Positions 12,588 through 25,446 of a stretch of DNA of 64,000 nucleotides are shown here, in pieces. Position numbers and translations under genes: made by a program. The stretch comes from Aquarana catesbeiana. Lineage: Eukaryota > Chordata > Amphibia > Anura > Ranidae. The notes under the pieces are model-generated. The model ran no database searches. It had not been told where the DNA came from and saw only the letters and a program-made list of their open reading frames with translations. Every line of letters begins with the position of its first letter. Position 1 is the first letter of the stretch. The stretch covers positions 585,484,119 to 585,548,118 of the forward strand of contig NC_133326.1 in NCBI RefSeq assembly GCF_042186555.1, written 5' to 3'.

Positions 12588-13569
12588 ATAGAGTCCCAGC
12601 CACTGACACCCTGCCAGAGTACTGCATGCAAATGAACACTACCACTAGGATATAAAACCCGTTCTCCTCTGCTGGTGACATCACCCCTCAACATTTTCGA
12701 TTGGGAGCACCAATTATTGACAAGGAGAGCGGCAAATAGGGAGAGCAGTCCTTAAAGCAGTATTAAACCCAAAAAGCAAACATTTGTTATATTGCAGTTT
12801 CCCAATTCTTAGATGTGATGGCTGTATGTGTTTTCTTTTTTAGGCTTTCTTTCTTCTATTTTTGTATGGTGATCCAGCCAGTAAGTCTGTTGTGTTTCAA
12901 AAGAACAAGCTCTCTTCCAAATGTGTCAGTTTATAGAAACGCGACAAATCATTTAATATTGACAGGGGTGCTTACAATGACCAGCTTTTATTTATTCATG
13001 TTAAACCTTTATCCTAAAATAAAAAAAATAAAAAACTGCTGTAACGGATTATAAAGTGTTAGCTGGAGTTCAGTTTCAATTTATTAATGTATTCAAATCT
13101 GCTAGTATATATAACACTCCCCTCCCCCAAAATGACAATGCTCCTGTGCCCCCTGTGATCCTTCATCCAGAGTGTGGGCACTCTAATACAGGAGGTGTGT
13201 TATTGGCCAGATCACCAGGTGAAAAAGGATGGGAAAAAAAACTAAAAAAAACAAAACCTAATGCAACCACCACTTCTAATGATTGGTAAGCTGCAATATA
13301 TTACATTTTTGGGGGTTTAATAATGTTTAAGTGCACTCCCTCCCACAGATATTAACACCTTAATGTCCAAATCATACTTAATGCCTAGTATGCCTTACAA
13401 AAATTATTCTATGCATAAATTGCATTGGCACACAAAGGTTGAAAAAACAATATAAAAGAAAAGAGCCATAGTAAAGAAAAAAATGACATTCCAAATCTCA
13501 TTAAAAAAAAAAAAAAGCTTTGTTAAAAAGGTCTAAAAACATAATAGATACCTAAAACATCAGTCAAAA
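12588..13569. other. No gene recognised
   Basis: AT-rich sequence with A-runs (13020-13035, 13500-13516). No GFPT1 exon or transposon protein recognised. Confidence 0.4.
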
Positions 13570-13930
13570 GTAAACAGTTCTATGTCTATAATCAGCTCAG
13601 CAGGGGCGATCATGTTTAGTCCAAAAATCCATTTGGATTCACTCCTTGACTTTTTTTTATTAGATGGTCTCCCATGGTTCCCCCTTTCAGTCAGGTTTCA
13701 CAATTTCTATTTCCCAGAAACTGGTACCTTTAAACTTCTATTGTGAAATTCTTTATACTATCTTGGGAGGGAATTCTTATCACTCGCCTGTAGTATTCTG
13801 CAAAAGTGTTCCCTAATTCTGATTTTGAGTTTACATTTGTTTCTTCCAACATATTTCTGACATGGACAGCAAATAACATGTCACACCTCTTGTGCATGTT
13901 ATGAAATCCTTATTTCTAAATAATTGTGTC
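13570..13930 (-). pseudogene. Penelope-like element remnant, GIY-YIG endonuclease region
   Basis: Read on the minus strand, pieces resemble the C-terminal GIY-YIG domain of Penelope-like elements: FITCTRGV, then CPCQKYVGRNKCKLKIRIREH, followed after a gap and stops by ESKWIFGLNMIAPAEL, which fits the closing E-WIF-L-T--P-GLN motif. At least one frameshift and several stops. No matching RT was found upstream. Moderate confidence because the match is short. Confidence 0.5.
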
Positions 13931-16436
13931 TGTGCCTAAAGCAACGTAGTGCTTCAAATGTTTTATGACCAAGGGATCAATGACAGTAGTGATAAGATTC
14001 CTTCTAATGGACTTGGCAAAGCAAGTCACGGCTAAGACAGGGTGAAGAGCAGGGCCTGCCAGTGAGAACAGCGTTCTGGAGACCGCTTCCAACTGCTTAT
14101 AAGTTGGGTCCCTAAAAACAGATGCATCCACCACCAAAATGTTGTTTGCTTTGTAAAGGCCTCCTAAAACAGATACAAGGGTAACAAGCACTTAGGGGGT
14201 GCAAATGTTGTTGTCAGGGGGTTTCCAATTTCCTTATCGGAAAGCTTAGAATGGCGGCTGCACTTGGAAAGTCATTGTATCTCAGGGGCTCTAAAGGACA
14301 CAAGACTGGGAATGGCACTAGTAGAAGCAACAGGCTGATCCTTTAGTTTAAGAGTGGTCTGCTATACTAGCCAAAACAGTTTCTTTTAATTTGGTAGTAT
14401 AGGCAGAAGGGTGTAACTCTTTGGATGCAAACTTGGCTGAGTAATGGACTTACTCAGAATCAGAGTTTCAGTGGCTGATGCATCAGAGGCTGCTAAGGTC
14501 ACAGGCAGATCAAATAAAGAATCTTTAGAGCAAGGCGTGGTAGTGTGCTTTGACCCTCTGTGGTCGGAGTCAGCAAATAACTGGTTGATTTTGTCCATAA
14601 ATTCATGTATGACTGTAGCAAACACCTCAGCCGAGAGGGCAAAAGAGCCAGTTGGTGAAGACTCTGAAGACAGCTCCATCAGTGGGCGTGCTGCAAGCCG
14701 CACCAGAGCTGTTGGTAGCGTGTGAGCTGGATTGACACCCCCTCCCCCCCCCCTTATTTGTCTAGAATCAAACATGTTGAGTTAAGCAATGTAAGGCTCA
14801 GGCTATGAGACAAGCCTTAGGTACTCACAAAACCCAACAGCTGGTAGCAGGTGAGGGTCAGATGGCTGGAGGTGACCATTTGTAGGCAAGCATCAAAAAC
14901 AGATTGAAGATCAGTTTCATGTGAGCCTTTGAAAAGTAAAAGCAGCAGTTAGGAAACACCTTATAAATTCTGATAGGCTGGAAAGAGGGCAGTCACAACA
15001 TTCCACCCAGTAGATGGTGCCATTGCTTAGTCCCTCGGCGTGGCACCCTTTCCTCAGTAAGAACTGGCATAAGGCTGAAGATGCCTTGCAAATCCATCAA
15101 ATGAGGTGGCTCCTGCTACACAGCCCAGTGGCCTTCTCACATACTGAGTCTTCAGAGACAGGGCAAGCACTGAGTCAATGCGAAATGGCTCTGTACATAG
15201 AAAGCGCTCCCCAACTACCCTGTTACCAGAACAGAGTGTGAAAAGTCCCTTTTCGCAGAACTTCTAGGCTAGCTCCACAATGTCTAGACCAGCAGGGATC
15301 AGAATGCACCACGTTGTCCAAAACCTAGGCTAAGCCAGATAACTGAAATTGAAGAGACCAACTCTAGCAGTGATGTAGAGAAATGTTCTGATTGAAGAAA
15401 AAAATGATGCTAGCAAAATTATTTTAGACCTTTCCCAGAAGAGCTGAAGAAAAGATGTCCATTCACCTCGGACAGGTTTTCCCAAATTCTTGAAGTATGG
15501 GAGCTCCCCCTTTCACGCCAAAACTCTCTATCACATCAGAACCCGCCCCTTCACATCAGAAGCCTCCCATCACATCAGAGCCCTCCCTTCATATCAGAGT
15601 CCTCAATTCCCCTGTCCTAGAGGGGCAGCATAGCTCAGGCAGGAAGCAGAGCAGGTGTGGACAGAGCACAGGAGGTGGAGCAGGTCCTCTTCTAAAAGCT
15701 GGGGTGGCCCTTCATGCCACCCTAGATCAGCATCATGTGTTTCCATGGTGTGATGCAAATACAGGAAAGTTGCTGCTGTCAGCATAAAAACTTGTAGTAG
15801 GCTGTATGTGGCCTGTGAGTTGTATGGTGGAGACTCCTATCCTAGGACACTAATGAAAAACTGAGGACATGCTGGTAGTAAAAGGGGTTAACTTGGGCTG
15901 GCCTACAGTTTTTTTACTTGCCAAAGTCAAATCCACCTGTAGAAAGCAGTATAACCTGAAGGTTAGCGCTTTAGTCCAGGTATGGATTTTATTGGATAAT
16001 TACACTGGTCCAGCTTGGAGCAATGCGCAGTAAGTATACATATGCTGTACCTGGGGGACTGTGAAGAATCACTATGGTATTTGCTGCAACTATCTTCTGG
16101 GTCCCATGCCATGTGACTGCTCTGCTGCACAGTAACCACAGGGGTCTCTCACTTGGCACAAATGCCATTCACAGGATGCCTTGCATTTTTCTGGATCAAT
16201 GCAAAGCAGTCTTTGAATCCATTAAATGCAGAGGTGGGGAAGTGATGTCACAGTCTTCACCTCATCCAGATAATGTATGGCATATGCATACTTACATTGG
16301 TCCAAGCTGGTCTAATGTAACTATGCAACATACTCTATAGCTAGAGTTCATCTTCAAATACTTCTTGGCGCCCCCATTTAAATGTCAATATTTGTTGTTA
16401 GGTCTCTGTTTTGCAGAGAACTGGAGTGTTTATGTA
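13931..16436. other. Unassigned region with small repeats
   Basis: It includes a 129-codon minus-strand open frame at 14386-14775 of unknown nature (low-complexity start, no recognised domain), four degenerate tandem copies of a roughly 22-bp CATCAGAGCCCTCCCTT-like unit at about 15525-15605, and an inverted pair at 16005-16045 and 16280-16312 (CAGCTTGGA..AATG). No gene is called. Confidence 0.35.
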
Positions 16437-17915
16437 CAGTGCCTTGAAAAAGTATTCATACCCCTTGACATTTTCCACATTTTGTCATGTTACAACCAAA
16501 AATGTAAAAGGAATTTATGTGACAGACCAACACAAAGTGTCACATAATTGTGAAGTGGAAGGAAAATGATAAATGGTTTTTAAATTTTTTTACAAATAAA
16601 TATCTGGAAAGTGTGACGTGCATTTGTATTCAGCCCCCTTTACTCTGAACCCCTAACTAAAATTTAGTGGAACCAATTGCCTTCGGAAGTCACCTATTTA
16701 GTAAATAGAGTCCACCTCTGTGTAAATTAATCTCAGGATAAATGCAGCTGTTCTGTGAAGCCCTCAGAGGTTTGTTAGAAAACCTTAGTGAACAAACAGC
16801 ATCATGAAGGCCAAGGAACACACCAGACAGATCAGGGATAAAGTTGGGGAGAAATTTAAAGCAGGGTTTGGTTATAAAAAAAACCCCAAAGCTTTGAACA
16901 TTTCACGGAGCGCTGTTGAATCCATCATCTGAAAATGGAAAGAGTATGGCACAACTGCAAACCTACCAAGACATGGCATTCCACCTAAACTGACAGGCCG
17001 GGCAAGGGGAGCATTAATCAGTGAAGCAGCCAAGAGGCCCATGGTAACGTTGGAGGAGCTGCAGAGATCCACAGCTCAGGTGGGAGAATCTGTCCACAGG
17101 ACAACTATTAGTCGTGCACTCCACAAATCTGACCTTTATGGAAGAGTGGCAAGAAGAAAGCCATTGTTGAAAGAAAGCCATAAGAAGTTCCATTTGCAGT
17201 TTGCGAGAAACCATGTGGGGGACACAGCAAACATGTAGAAGAAGGTGCTCTGGTCTGATGAGACTAAAATGGAACTTTCTGGCCTAAAAGCAAAACACTA
17301 TGTGCGGCGGAAAACTAATACCGCACATCATCCTGAAAACACCATCCCCACCGTGAAATATGGTGGCAGCATCAGGTTGTGGGGATGCTTTTCTTCAGAG
17401 TTGATGGGAAGATGGATGGAGCCAAATACACGGCAATCTTAGATGAAAACTTGTTAGAGTCTGCAAAAGACTTGAGACTGGGTCGGAGGTTCACCTTCCA
17501 GCAGGACAACGCCCCTAAACATACAGCCAGAGCTGCAATGGAATGGTTTCGATCAAAGCATATTATGTGTTAGAATGGCCCAGTCAATGTCCAGACCTAA
17601 GTCCAAAAATGTCACTTTCTAAATGTGCAAAGCTGGAAGAGACATTTCCAAAAAGACTTGCAGCTGTAATTGCAGTGAAAGGTGGTTCTACAAAGTATTG
17701 ACTCAGGGGGGCTGAATACAAATGCACGCCACACTTTTCAAATATTTATTTGTAACAAATTTTAAAAACCATTTATCATTTTCCTTTCACTTCACAATTA
17801 TGTGCCACTTTGTGTTGGTCTCATAAAATCCCAGTAAAATACATTTACGTTTTTGGTTGTAACATGACAAAATGTGGAAAATTTCAAGAGGTATCAATAC
17901 TTTTTCAGGGCACTG
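16437..17915 (+). mobile_element. Tc1-like transposon, internally deleted
   Basis: Terminal inverted repeats begin CAGTGCCTTGAAAAAGTATT (left) and end with its near-complement. The element is bounded by TA on both sides (16435-16436 and 17916-17917), the Tc1/mariner target site. The two ends match for roughly 150-190 bp. The same end type is found at 27112-28742 on the other strand. Confidence 0.9.
16804..17702 (+). pseudogene. Tc1-like transposase, broken
   Basis: It starts MKAKEHTRQIRDKVGEKFKA. The paired-like DNA-binding part includes SRSAVESII followed by a stop, and PRHGIPPKLTGRA. The catalytic core shows WSDETKM (first Asp) and QQDNAPKHT (second Asp). A stop interrupts just before VLWSDE, a frameshift lies near 17395, and the part carrying the third acidic residue ([11 protein letters not shown] type) is missing, with sequence jumping from CPDLSPK to the C-terminal FPKRLAAVIAVKGGSTKY. 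Inactive. Confidence 0.85.
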
Positions 17916-17917
17916 TA

Positions 17918-18880
17918 TTTAACGAAGTTCATTCCCAAGATTGCTAGACTAAATCTAAGTCTAGGATTAAAGTGTCTTGCTTGCCACTTGTTTGTAGCGT
18001 ATGTTAGGTCAGCACATTCACAATAAATCATATCTACTACAATTTTGTTAGGTTTAGAATTTTTAAGAGTGACTATGGACAATGTACACACCATGGAGAG
18101 AGCTGTATATCATTGTACTTGTTGCATGAAATGCTCTTTGTATCCCGTAGATGGCACAGTTGCTATTTCCTTCAGAGTACCTTGGTAGGGCTGAAAATTT
18201 GCGCTAGGTTCAACTAAGAATTTTTATATTGTATGCTGCAAATAAAAAATGTAAAGAATACTTTCAACAATTCCTATCAGACTGGCTTTACTGTGAACCC
18301 CCTTGATGTTTTTTTGAGCCAATGAGCATTAAAATTAGCAATTTACAAATACATCCTGAATAGCTAAGGGTAATTTTCCTCTTGCTAACAGGGGTTGAGT
18401 TGCTAATGGATGAAGTTAGTTTGCATGTAATGGCTGATCCTTTGTCTGAAATAGGAGATTACCTGGGTCATATCTCCTACCAAAGGGTTTAAAATGTATG
18501 GAAGTTGAACTGTATACACAGCTCAAATGTTTATTGTTAGTGGTTATGGATAGAGTAGGCAAGAATTAGAATCCCTGTCAGGTGTTTTTCATTGTCCCCT
18601 CTATTTGTACTTGGTGACCATTGTCATGGATAGAAAGAGATGGGCAATCCAACATTCTTCAGTTGTCACCAGAACAGCAATAGAGGGGAAATCTTGCCAA
18701 AGGGGACACCTGTCCATGTGACAACTGTCCAAGAGGGATTCCCCTTACTTTAGGGAGATTTAATTCATGTTATGTCTCTGGGAGAGGAACTAAAGGGAAA
18801 TTCCCCAATGTGACACAGACAGCAAATAAAAACATTTACAGGAGCTTTACCTTTCTTTAATTTATTAACTGTGAGTCCTT
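17918..18880. other. No gene recognised
   Basis: AT-rich. A possible interspersed repeat lies at about 18585-18850 (GACACAGACAGCAA.TAAAAAC, also at 22160-22185). No coding signal. Confidence 0.35.
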
Positions 18881-18884
18881 GGTT

Positions 18885-19450
18885 TGAAGTGGCTGTAGCG
18901 GGATGATGGCCCATCCCGGTACCAAAATGTTTAGACTTATTTGTAGAAGTGTCTCTACAGCTGCCTTCTACAGGACCTAGAAGCCCCCCCCTCCCAACCT
19001 TTACCGTGCTCTCCTGAGTGGTTGGGAGCCCAGTACCACTGCTGCTTTGATCGGTGAAGAACTGGGAGGAGAGGCAGGTACATCTGTACCCGCCTTCCCT
19101 ATGTGATGAAAGAAACCAGAAGCAACGAGAATTTAGTCACTTCCAGTTTTGGTTTGTTGTTTACAAGTCATTACTGGCTTGTATAGCGTCTGATCAAACC
19201 TATCTCAGTTTGATCAGATGCTTTGAAGGCCAGAGGAGAGATCTCCCCATAAAGATCTCTCCAGATCTCTCTATAAAGAGAACCTGTCACAGCCCATGCT
19301 ATCCCAAGGGATGTTGTTCATCCCTTGTAATGGCAATAAAGTCAAGCAAAAGAAAAAAATAAATAAAGGGGCAGTGTAAAAAAAGTTTTAAATAAAATAA
19401 ATAAGAAAATTAAGAAAAATGTTAAAGTGCTTCCCCCCCCCCCCCCATGC
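18885..19450. repeat. Relative of the ACCACTT-terminal repeat family
   Basis: Segments such as CATAAAGA.AACCTGTCA, AAGGGATGTT and CCTTGTAAT.G.AATAAA correspond to 38960-39035 in the TTAA-flanked element at 38479. Ends are not clear. Confidence 0.4.
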
Positions 19451-19999
19451 TCACATACAAATACGAATGCATACATAGATCCCGCATACATATGTAAATG
19501 ATAAAACACCATGGTTGTGTTTTCTACTTGTATGTCCTTACCGCACTTACTTGGGAGTGATTTACATTACAAGTTGTATGGAACTATAAAATTCACAATT
19601 ATATGGACTTTTGCTGTTTTATTATTTATGATTAGTTGATAATTTTTGTGATGATTGCTCAAAACACATTGAACACATAGCTTATGGATATTGGTTATTA
19701 TTCACAGATCATTTATTGGAGATAAAACATTTATTGGAGATGAAGCATTTTTCCTTTTACATACATTCAAGTGAGTTATTTCACTTCATGCTTGCAGCTT
19801 TAATTATTCCCAAACTTGTGCACAGATCACGTACACACGCGGTTTCGGCACGGTGATGCTGCATTTAAGGGGTTAAAACAGACAGTGAGGAGGCAACATA
19901 TCTCCTCTTCACCGCCTGTTAAAATACTTTTGAAAAACGATCCCAGCATGGATCACTTTTCAAAGGAGCAGCAGTCCTTGCCGCTATTATGAACAAGCC

Positions 20000-20125
20000 C
20001 TAAAAAGGTATACCTACAGTACATACACACATATACATACATACTCTCACACACATATACTGTATAAATACATACATACAGATACAGTATATACACTCAC
20101 AAACACATACATATGCACACACAGT
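20000..20125. repeat. TACA/CACA-rich simple repeat
   Basis: Degenerate tracts of TACATACA and CACACATA. No other content seen from 19451 to 20770. Confidence 0.6.
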
Positions 20126-20814
20126 CGTTTTAAAAAATCTGCAGTATACTACATGCATTTGCTTTGGGTACTGCATTGTCGGGTACTGCCCTGTAGGGGG
20201 AGGAGGAGAGCCCAGGACTCAGAGTGCCGCCTTCCTCTTCCACTGCTTTTACTTTATTGTCTGGACTGAGTTCCTGCTGTGCCGATGTACAATTCGGTAG
20301 AGGAGTGGCAGCTCTATAAGATCTGACAACCTTTTTCGAACAGGATGCTGTTGCACCCCTGAGGACCTCAGGAGCACTCCTGGGTGATCTATTTACTTGG
20401 CATAACATAATCTTTTTTTATCTTACCCAACAAAAAATGGATATTATATTATGTTTATTTTGCACTAAAGTTTATTAAAGTGTATTTTTTCCTGATAAAG
20501 TGCATTTTAAAAATGGCTGCGCAAATATTGTGTAACATCAAAAATTGCAACAACCACCGTTTTAATCTCCAGGGTCTCTGCTTCAAAAATATGTAATGTT
20601 CAAGGAGTTCTAGCAAAAAAATGCAAATTTTTTTTACATGTATGCAAGAAATGTCACAGTTGGCCAGGGCATAAGGTAGGAAGAAAGTTTTTGTTGTACA
20701 TACAGTATTTTTCTGGAAGAATAAAAAATAACAAGACAAAGCAGTGAACAAGCCCTTTGAATGACAATTGCTCAGCCGTGCAACACTGTAACCAAGTTAC
20801 ATTTTTATAATTTA

Positions 20815-21720
20815 TTTGAGACATATAGAGCTTCCTTTTGGTGGTATTTAATCACCACTGGGTTTTTTTTATTTTTTGCTAAATAAATAAAAAAGACTGA
20901 AAATTTTGAAAACATCTTTTTTTTAGTTTCTGTTATAAAATTTTGCAAATAAGTAATTTTTCTTCATAAATTTTGGCAAAAATTTATACTGCTACATTTT
21001 TTGGTAAAAATAACCCAACTCAGTGTATATTATTTAGTCCGTGTTAAAGTTATATAGTCCACAAGCTATGGTACATGTACTGTAAATTTGAAAATTGATC
21101 AATCCTGATGTACTGACTGCCTATCTCATTTCCTGAGGCCCAAAAATGCCAGGACAGTACAAATACCCCCCAAATGACCCCTTTTTGGAAAGTAGATAGT
21201 CCAAGGTATTTAGTAAGAGGCATGGTGAGTTTTTTGAAGTTGTATTTTTTTTTACGATTTTTTTGGAATATTAAGAAATGAAGTCATTTTTTTTCACAAA
21301 GTTGACATCTAAACAAGTTATGTCTCACACACAGCACAGGCATACTTAGAATTACACCCCAAAACACATTCTGCTATGCCTCCTATGTACTAGGATACCA
21401 CATGTGAGACTTTTTTACAGCCTAGCCTTATAGAGTGGCCCAAAATTCAAGGCGTGCCTTTGAGCTTTCAAGAAGCAAAAATTACACTTAAATTATGCAT
21501 CTAATTTCCTGACTACCTATCACATTTTTTGGAGGTCCTGGCGTAACAGGACAATGGAAACACCCACAAAATGACCACATTTTGGAAAGCACATACAATA
21601 TGGTATTTTCTAAGAAGCATAATGAGTCTTTTGAAAATTGAATTTTTTGCCACAAGTTTTTGGAAAATGCATTTATCTCATTTTTGGTAATTATCAAGGA
21701 TTGATTACTTAGGAGAGTCA
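20815..21720. repeat. Interspersed repeat with two direct sub-copies
   Basis: It begins with the GAGCTTCCTTTTGGTGG segment shared with 11430-11450. Two internal blocks, about 21105-21285 and 21500-21670, share AATGACC.C.TTTTGGAAAG and AGGACA.T, and then AAG.GCAT..TGAGT.TTTTGAA, about 390 bp apart. Non-coding. Confidence 0.5.
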
Positions 21721-22489
21721 CAAAGATTTATAATATTCACCTCACATATTTTTATTTTTTACTATTCACTTTGCATATAAATTATTTATGGTCCACAATG
21801 TGTTGAGTAGGAAGAATTTGTTTATTTACTTATTTGTTTGCTTATTCAATCGCCACTTGATTTATTGTTTTAGGCATAGCAGCACCTATAAAAAGATTTT
21901 TTCTCTATTTATACTAATGACCCTATAGCATAAGAGTAGGATACACAGTTATTGATAAGTAGTCCTATTTGTTTTACAAGTGACAGATATATAATTTATA
22001 TTTTCTTTCTAATATTCATGGCACAATTATGTACATAATATAAGTAAGTAAGATTTATCCTCTATACCTGTTACGGATGCAACTCAAAATTAGGGATTTA
22101 CCCTCAATCTCATTCCCATTGACATTGCTTATCAAGACAATGAAAGAGAGTAAATCACAGGCACAGACAGCAATAAAAACCTGAAAGTGGTTGTAACCCC
22201 TCACCACTCAATCCAGGTCTAAAAAAGTGTTTGCTTTAGTTATACTTTAATCCAAGTTTCCTACGCCATTTTGTAACTTACTGTTATTAGGATTATTTTG
22301 TTCATTTGTTTCCTAGATACACTGCTAGGTGGAACTGATCCCAACCACCTGTATGGCAGTAATAAGGACTGGTCAGACAGAGGAATGGGGATAACTGGAG
22401 CTGTGTACCATGGGTGGAACAGTACCGATGCAGGTAGTGTTCGATTTTTCCCAGGGATCAGGGTGGATGGTGGATCCATAGACAAAAAT

Positions 22490-22570
22490 GGGGCATGAGA
22501 GGAGAACAGTGGGTGCCAGAAGGTATTGTCACCAGGGTGACAATGAGGCCCTCTGACCCTCCTTAGAATA
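22490..22570. repeat. Half of a dispersed inverted pair (see 24425-24505)
   Basis: GGGTGCCAGAAGG, then TTGTCACCAGGGTGACAAT and GAGGCCCTCTGACCCTC, occurs in the opposite orientation at about 24425-24505. It includes the short palindrome GTCACCNGGGTGAC. Probably pieces of one MITE family. Confidence 0.55.
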
Positions 22571-23128
22571 GACAAATAATAGGCTGAGTCAGGAATAACC
22601 CCCAGAACATTTGCTTTAGAAGGGGGATGTTACAAAATGAGTGTACATGTATAGACTACATTTATACCTCCATGTGGTGTGCTTTCCATATGGTCATAGA
22701 GCAGTGTGTTTAACATGCATAACCGTAAGGTACATTTTGATGGAAACAACACCAAACATGCAGGAAGCAAGATCCTAACGGTGGGGGGGGGGGGGGGGGG
22801 GGAGTATAGTGGCGCTTGGAGATAGACAGATGGGTGGGAAACAAAACTATAGGTAAAGGTGGTTATGATAATAAAATCCAGTGGTTAGGGGTGGCTTGGA
22901 CCCTGGAAAAGTTCAGTTCAGACTTGAATGGATTAAGAACAAGTTTGATGGCTTAAATATGTATATAGCGCTCTAGAGGTGCAGCCAGCTGTGGAAGAGG
23001 AAGCAGCTCTGTAGATATATAATGTGGAGAACAGCGGCACTCATCTGAGTGCAGTATATTAAAATGATTAATGATAAATTTATTAAGATAAAAAATTAAA
23101 ATAGGAATTAACTCACAGGGTAAGGGTT

Positions 23129-23271
23129 AAAAAGGCTTATGCATTTCAGCCAATAGGCTGTCTTCAGAGGTGTGTCTGGTAATGAGAGTTCTGACCTATG
23201 TGTATTTAACTGCGTGTGAGCATCAGCTGATCACACCTCTGAAGAAGGCCTATTGGCTGAAATGCATAAGG
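23129..23271. repeat. Palindromic element, about 45-bp arms
   Basis: Left arm GGCTTATGCATTTCAGCCAA.. and right arm ..TTGGCTGAAATGCATAAGG are near-complementary, followed inward by CTTCAGAGGTGTG and its complement. A loop of about 55 nt separates them. Confidence 0.65.
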
Positions 23272-24039
23272 TGTTCTGCTGATGCCATAATCATAATGTA
23301 CCATAATGGATTTTTATCTGTAATTTTTATGAAGACAGCTGTATTACTTATAATACCTTTATTGTAAACCAATTATGGAACATAGTCCCTTACCATTCTC
23401 TTAAATACTTTACATACTATTGATGTTAGGCTGAGTGGTCTGTAGTATCCTGTGATTTTTATGAAGGCAGCTGTATTTTGCATTGGATTTTAATAAATCG
23501 TCATCCCTACATACCTCACCATGAGAGTCTTATTTTTATGGTGGTGACTCTTTGATCTATCAAGTTTTTTTTGATCTGTGAAAACTCTGGAGTCCTGGAA
23601 AGAGTAGGAGGAATCCTGATGTCCATCCTGTGGCTGTGTTATCTGCTCTGCATTGGAGGGATACCTTGATGCCTGGCTGTGCAGTCGGATAGTTCTGGTG
23701 GATTACTGGAGAAGGATTGAGCTCCCTGTGAGGCCTGACTTAATCAACTTTCTGGTAAGGGCATTTGATATCAGCACGTTGGTGTGGTGTGTGGGTTCAC
23801 ACGTTAAAGTCGGTACAGGGGACTCTCTTTTCTTCCTTCTTTTCTATATGTCCTTTTGGGTTTCATACATCCATTTAAGCACTGCATGTGAACTTTCTAC
23901 TATTACTCATATTGTAATCAACAATGTTTATGCTGGCTTCTGTTTTGTGTTTTTTTGTCAATCCGAGCCTGTTTTATTATGGTCTTAATATAAAGGTTGT
24001 GAGTGTGGATATTACTATATTTTTTGATTATAAGTAATA

Positions 24040-24740
24040 GCCACAATGGATTTATGAAAGGCTCTTCTTCCCAGACAATCCAGTTATCATTTTATGAAGA
24101 AGTGAGCACAAATTTAGATGTGGAAGGCCAGTGGATGTAGTATATCTGCTTTTTGGTAAAGCATTTTCTACTGTTTAATTTACAAATTAGGATCTATTAC
24201 TATTGAGAAAATTGTATGTATAGGAATGGATAGAAAACTGGCTACATGAATGGCTCCAGAGAGTAGTAATAATTGGTCTAAAGTTGTGAGTAGCATGCCC
24301 CAGGTCTCTGTTTTGCGGCCAATACTTTTGAACTTGTTTATAAATTATATTAACGTTGAAATTAAATTCAGCGAAAGCAAAAGATCTGGAGATTATTCAT
24401 AAACCAGCCTACTATTGGTCTATACTAAAGAGGGTCAGAGGGCTTCATTGTCACCCTGGTGACAATTCCTTCTGGCACCCACTGTTCTCCTCTCATGTCC
24501 TCTTTTTTTTTTTAGTGTTTGCTGATGATACCAAACTATGTAGGAAAAAATCATCACAGAATTATAATAACATTACAGGAAGACCATGATAAGATAGAGA
24601 GGTTTGGTAGTAACATGGCGGACGTGGTGCAATATTGGGAAATATAAATTTTTGCACTTGAGTGCAAAAATCACCGTTGAAAAAAGATCTGGGGTGCTTG
24701 TAGATCACAGAATTAGCAAATTGTGCATTTATTAATATAT
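24040..24740 (+). pseudogene. CR1-like LINE reverse transcriptase remnant
   Basis: Fragments in the order of a non-LTR RT: HNGFMKGSSSQT at about 24045, a decayed palm, FADDTKLCRKKSSQ at about 24515 (FADD catalytic box), and a DLGVLVDHRISK-like motif at about 24690. A piece of the 22490-type repeat is inserted at 24425-24505 between the fragments. Many stops. Confidence 0.6.
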
Positions 24741-24752
24741 ATATATATATAT
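24735..24752. repeat. (TA)n microsatellite
   Basis: About nine TA units at the end of the CR1-like remnant. Confidence 0.8.
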
Positions 24753-25229
24753 TTTAAAGTGAACTTACACTTTAAACCTTGGTGTGCTTGTTGTAGTTCT
24801 TCCAGGACTGTGCAATAATTCAGTCAAAACCCACCTTTCTGCAACAGCTTGTGTTCACCCCTTGCAGTTTTTTGCATGTAGCTTCTATTGGGTGGGCCTG
24901 CTGGGTCCCTGCCACAGCTCTGCTTTCTGTGCAGTCTATTTTCAGCACAGAGTCCAGCTTTAAAAGTGTATGAAAAAAAGAACAGATTCTCAATTTATAT
25001 CTATTACTCTGTAAAAACTTAATAAACAAATTGAACAAGAAAAGAAAGAACAGGTGTTTGCATATCTAGTTGGTGTTTCCCATATATGTTTCTGGTGTAG
25101 CTTGGTAAACTGAAAGGGAGATTTGATTTCTCCCTGTGTAACCCCCCATTTGTCCTGGGGCCTAGGGCTCCACAAAACCGTGTCTGTCTTAGAAATGCTG
25201 GTCTATGGACTCCTTTTCTCTCTGCACAG

Positions 25230-25310
25230 AATATACAGCACAACTTGTCTGTTCCCTGAAGAAGAGAATGAAGAGAATGCTGTGGAATATTACTTTGCAT
25301 CAGATAGCAA
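25230..25310 (+). CDS. gfpt1: Orphan GFPT1-like exon
   Basis: After a good acceptor (CTTTTCTCTCTGCACAG) the sequence reads [25 protein letters not shown]. It matches the mammalian GFPT1 exon [20 protein letters not shown] just before the SIS region, with about three extra residues. The proposed donor, gttaga, is weak, so the end is uncertain. The next GFPT1 exon in order (encoding the AVIEHTNRV-type segment) was not found before 40524. It could be a 5' exon of copy B or a stranded remnant. Confidence 0.7.
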
Positions 25311-25446
25311 GTTAGAACTCCCTCTGCCTTTGGCATCTGTGGACATATTGTTACATTTATTACGTCAAATTACTTAACCTCTGGCTGTTTTTACTATTTG
25401 CTGTCTAATGTATTGTCATTGTGTGTAAAGTTTAGCAATATATATA

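Noticed and set aside
14386..14775. 129-codon minus-strand frame as a gene
   Set aside because: No recognisable domain, starts in a C/G-run and is embedded in repeat debris; left as unknown.
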